From: Croceibacterium_A sp964439725
Lineage (GTDB): Bacteria; Pseudomonadota; Alphaproteobacteria; Sphingomonadales; Sphingomonadaceae
DNA: 25,050 nucleotides
Direction: 5' to 3'
Assembly: GCA_964439725.1 (NCBI GenBank)
Contig: CAYTPY010000021.1
Location: 1 to 25,050 of the forward strand
Shown here one piece after another: positions 24,301 through 25,050 of the stretch. The translations under genes were made by a program, and so were the position numbers. The first letter of the stretch is position 1; each line of letters starts with the position of its first letter. The notes under the pieces were generated by a model. The model did no database searches and was not told the DNA's origin. It saw nothing but the letters and a program-made list of their open reading frames with translations.

Positions 24301-24470
24301 ACGATCTCTCGCTCCGCTTCGGTGTAGAGAATCTGTTCAACGAGGCGCCGCCGCTCAGCGGCCGCAATCCGGGCAGCGTGCTTCCTGCTCTGCCCGGCGG
24401 CACGTTCGACAGCCAGAACTACGACACCAACGGCCGCCGGTTCTACCTCGGCGCGACGGCGCGGTTCTAG
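21339..24470 (+). CDS. TonB-dependent outer-membrane receptor
   Basis: A 1043-residue receptor from the ATG at 21339, chosen because it gives a classical signal peptide (TCTLLAGAALTITTPIHAQ). An in-frame GTG 60 bp upstream adds non-signal sequence. A TonB-box-like IVVTGSR lies at residues 41-47, followed by a plug domain (PILTVD…LPQFTP, ISLRGIGSNRNLVLLDGRRA, IERVEIISGGASSTYGADAVGGVVNFILKK). The long beta-barrel ends in the aromatic terminal strand RRFYLGATARF, which BAM needs. Long receptors of this type are abundant in sphingomonads and take up unknown glycans, siderophores or aromatics. No adjacent transporter, TonB or sigma/anti-sigma pair suggests a substrate. Confidence 0.96.
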   Translation: MSISCRRTITCTLLAGAALTITTPIHAQEASGLEESAGGQIVVTGSRIARPDFDANSPILTVDNALLEQSSTAALESNLNKLPQFTPAKTPTLGGDIQPTAQNTPGAATISLRGIGSNRNLVLLDGRRATPSNASGVVDINTIPSAAIERVEIISGGASSTYGADAVGGVVNFILKKNFQGLELDGQLGVTQEGDNFEYRFSGIMGTDFADGRGNVSLSFSTNSREAAMQADRSWYRRLWADPSIGGTDVGSAPFTAIVLGQTNLPDVGVVNSVVDGGTFTNLRNVLIYSDFEGNAFSGLTASGVPGVPAFTQSLDNFRYKLLDNGQIGSNAVENLLILPLTRYNIYARGNYELTDAVSLFAQSYFSKVETSTIQLGASTRGGWGATIDPTINRAAIPAEILAVIDSRPDPTAPVVLEARWPLPRASETDVTTYNMVVGLEGMIPGLDWTWEAFGSHGETHTNGFQTGFASLQRFRYVMGLPNFGAGMNVTGNSESGGFGASTATCTSGFNLFLPQTISDDCFEAVAADLKTQSSMRQTIAEANLQGGLFDLPAGQLRFALGASYRENDYEYLSDTLTTQGRSFIDQAVGLYPSGNSAGFVTAREAYGELLVPVFANDGAFFQSLDLELGGRISDYSTTGTSYTYKILADLQMTDWLRLRGGYNRAERTPNIAELYLAPEQTFAGAAGGDVCSTRNGRSFSANPDANANWRDALALCGELMEASGDLTADEQYYGVDYRTLLAAPDTATLRSLITQEQVAGGSNVFPTLQGNGNLSPEQADTWTAGVVIRSPFAGALGNLRLAVDYYNIKVTDAIGAQTVDIVLRQCFDPAFNPDADSTHPLCAGVNRNQSGQLGNVIRTFLNNGRFQTSGIDVQLDWGFEVGPGRVSLNSVFNYLLEMKSAELPTDELLEYAGTQGPTNNGLNGGSYRYKALTTLGYTWGPANVALQWRHLPSIRSQTSVLVPTTTQLGVPSSYNLFNLQAGYSLTDDLSLRFGVENLFNEAPPLSGRNPGSVLPALPGGTFDSQNYDTNGRRFYLGATARF

Positions 24471-24494
24471 TAGCGATCAGCCTTCGACCTGAGC

Positions 24495-24533
24495 AGCAAG
24501 GGCGCGTCTCGATTTTCGAAACGCGCCCTTGCT
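24495..24533 (+). terminator. Hairpin terminator after the TonB-dependent receptor
   Basis: A perfect 13-bp stem, AGCAAGGGCGCGT (24495-24507) with ACGCGCCCTTGCT (24521-24533), encloses a 13-base loop that can fold further (TCG/CGA). It begins 24 bp after the receptor stop. Only a short T-containing tail follows, so it is a likely but imperfect intrinsic terminator, separating the receptor from greB. Confidence 0.65.
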
Positions 24534-24585
24534 TGTGCGCTGCGATCAGTGGGTTCTCGCCACACCGCTCTCCAGGCTCTAGAGC

Positions 24586-25050
24586 ATGGGCATGAAACCG
24601 CGCGAGAACCTCATCACGCCCGCTGGTCTCATGGCGCTGAAATCGCGCTACGACCATTTGCTGGGCACGGAACGCCCAGAGACCGTGGCGATCGTCTCGT
24701 GGGCTGCCGGCAACGGCGACCGCAGCGAGAACGGCGACTACATCTATGGGCGCAAGCGCATGCGCGAGATCGATCGCGAGCTCGCCCACCTCGCCCGCCG
24801 GATGAAAGCCGCGCGCGTGGTCGATCCCTCCCAGGCACCCGACAAGACACGCGTTTGGTTCGGAGCCACCGTCACAATCGCCGACGAGGAGGAAACCGAG
24901 CACACCATCACGGTGGTCGGCGATGACGAGCAAGACCCGGCTGCCGGCAAAATCGGCTGGAGCGCTCCTCTCGCTCGTGCCTTACGCGGCGCGGCTCTGG
25001 GCGACCTCAGGACCGTACGCTTGCCGGCCGGCGAGAAGGAGTGGGAAGTG
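24586..25050 (+). CDS. greB: Transcription elongation factor GreB (3' end beyond the window)
   Basis: 155 codons are present to the window edge; E. coli GreB is 158 residues, so about ten residues are missing. GreB reactivates backtracked RNA polymerase by stimulating transcript cleavage through the secondary channel. The N-terminal coiled coil holds the signature SWAAGNGDRSENGDYIYGRK with the acidic tip Asp/Glu residues, then RMREIDRELAHLARRM. The C-terminal FKBP-like domain shows VWFGATVTIADEEE, VVGDDE and SAPLARALRGAALGD. The match to GreB is closer than to GreA, especially DRSENGDY. The start may be Met 24586 or Met 24592. No clear Shine-Dalgarno is seen; a 10-bp palindrome, GCTCTAGAGC, directly abuts the first ATG. 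Confidence 0.95.
   Translation, partial: MGMKPRENLITPAGLMALKSRYDHLLGTERPETVAIVSWAAGNGDRSENGDYIYGRKRMREIDRELAHLARRMKAARVVDPSQAPDKTRVWFGATVTIADEEETEHTITVVGDDEQDPAAGKIGWSAPLARALRGAALGDLRTVRLPAGEKEWEV

Overview
The window looks like a high-GC (by eye about 63-65%) chromosomal segment of an alphaproteobacterium, most likely order Sphingomonadales (Sphingomonas/Novosphingobium/Erythrobacter-like). I base this on the gene set and order (recA, a tandem DUF4139 pair, cckA, DUF2062, smpB and dapA), on a LexA box of the alphaproteobacterial GTTC-N7-GTTC type at recA, and on a long sphingomonad-style TonB-dependent receptor. The assignment is inferred from sequence alone. The sequence is a scaffold with two 100-N gaps (1064-1163 and 12662-12761), each of which interrupts a gene.

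Left part, plus strand (1-6354): a tRNA-Val(GAC) with an intrinsic terminator is followed by three tightly overlapping genes for a type III polyketide synthase, a class I SAM methyltransferase and an FAD-dependent oxidoreductase. This is a compact candidate biosynthetic operon for a methylated and oxidised or reduced phenolic or pyrone compound. NADP-isocitrate dehydrogenase (icd) follows 43 bp later, then a GNAT-nitrilase fusion enzyme whose Shine-Dalgarno overlaps the icd stop codon region, then a 59-residue hydrophilic small protein.

Middle part, minus strand (6409-19006): read in the direction of transcription, from high to low coordinates, the order is dapA, smpB, DUF2062 membrane protein, cckA, DUF4139-B, DUF4139-A, recA, a SAM methyltransferase and alaS. 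These are mostly housekeeping genes: lysine/cell-wall precursor synthesis, trans-translation, the CckA cell-cycle phosphorelay kinase, DNA repair and alanyl-tRNA charging. The two DUF4139 genes are diverged tandem paralogues. DUF4139-A carries a proline-rich linker followed by a segment that looks like a TonB box.

Right part, plus strand (19113-25050): an Slt70-type soluble lytic transglycosylase, a roughly 300-bp AT-richer regulatory region, a 1043-residue TonB-dependent receptor with a downstream hairpin, and greB, which runs off the window within about ten residues of its expected end.

The strongest candidates for something not fully described are the type III PKS/methyltransferase/flavoprotein triad and the DUF4139 protein with an internal TonB-box-like motif. 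The first N gap appears to be an assembly artefact: its flanks share a 12-bp overlap, and collapsing it restores a complete in-frame polyketide synthase.
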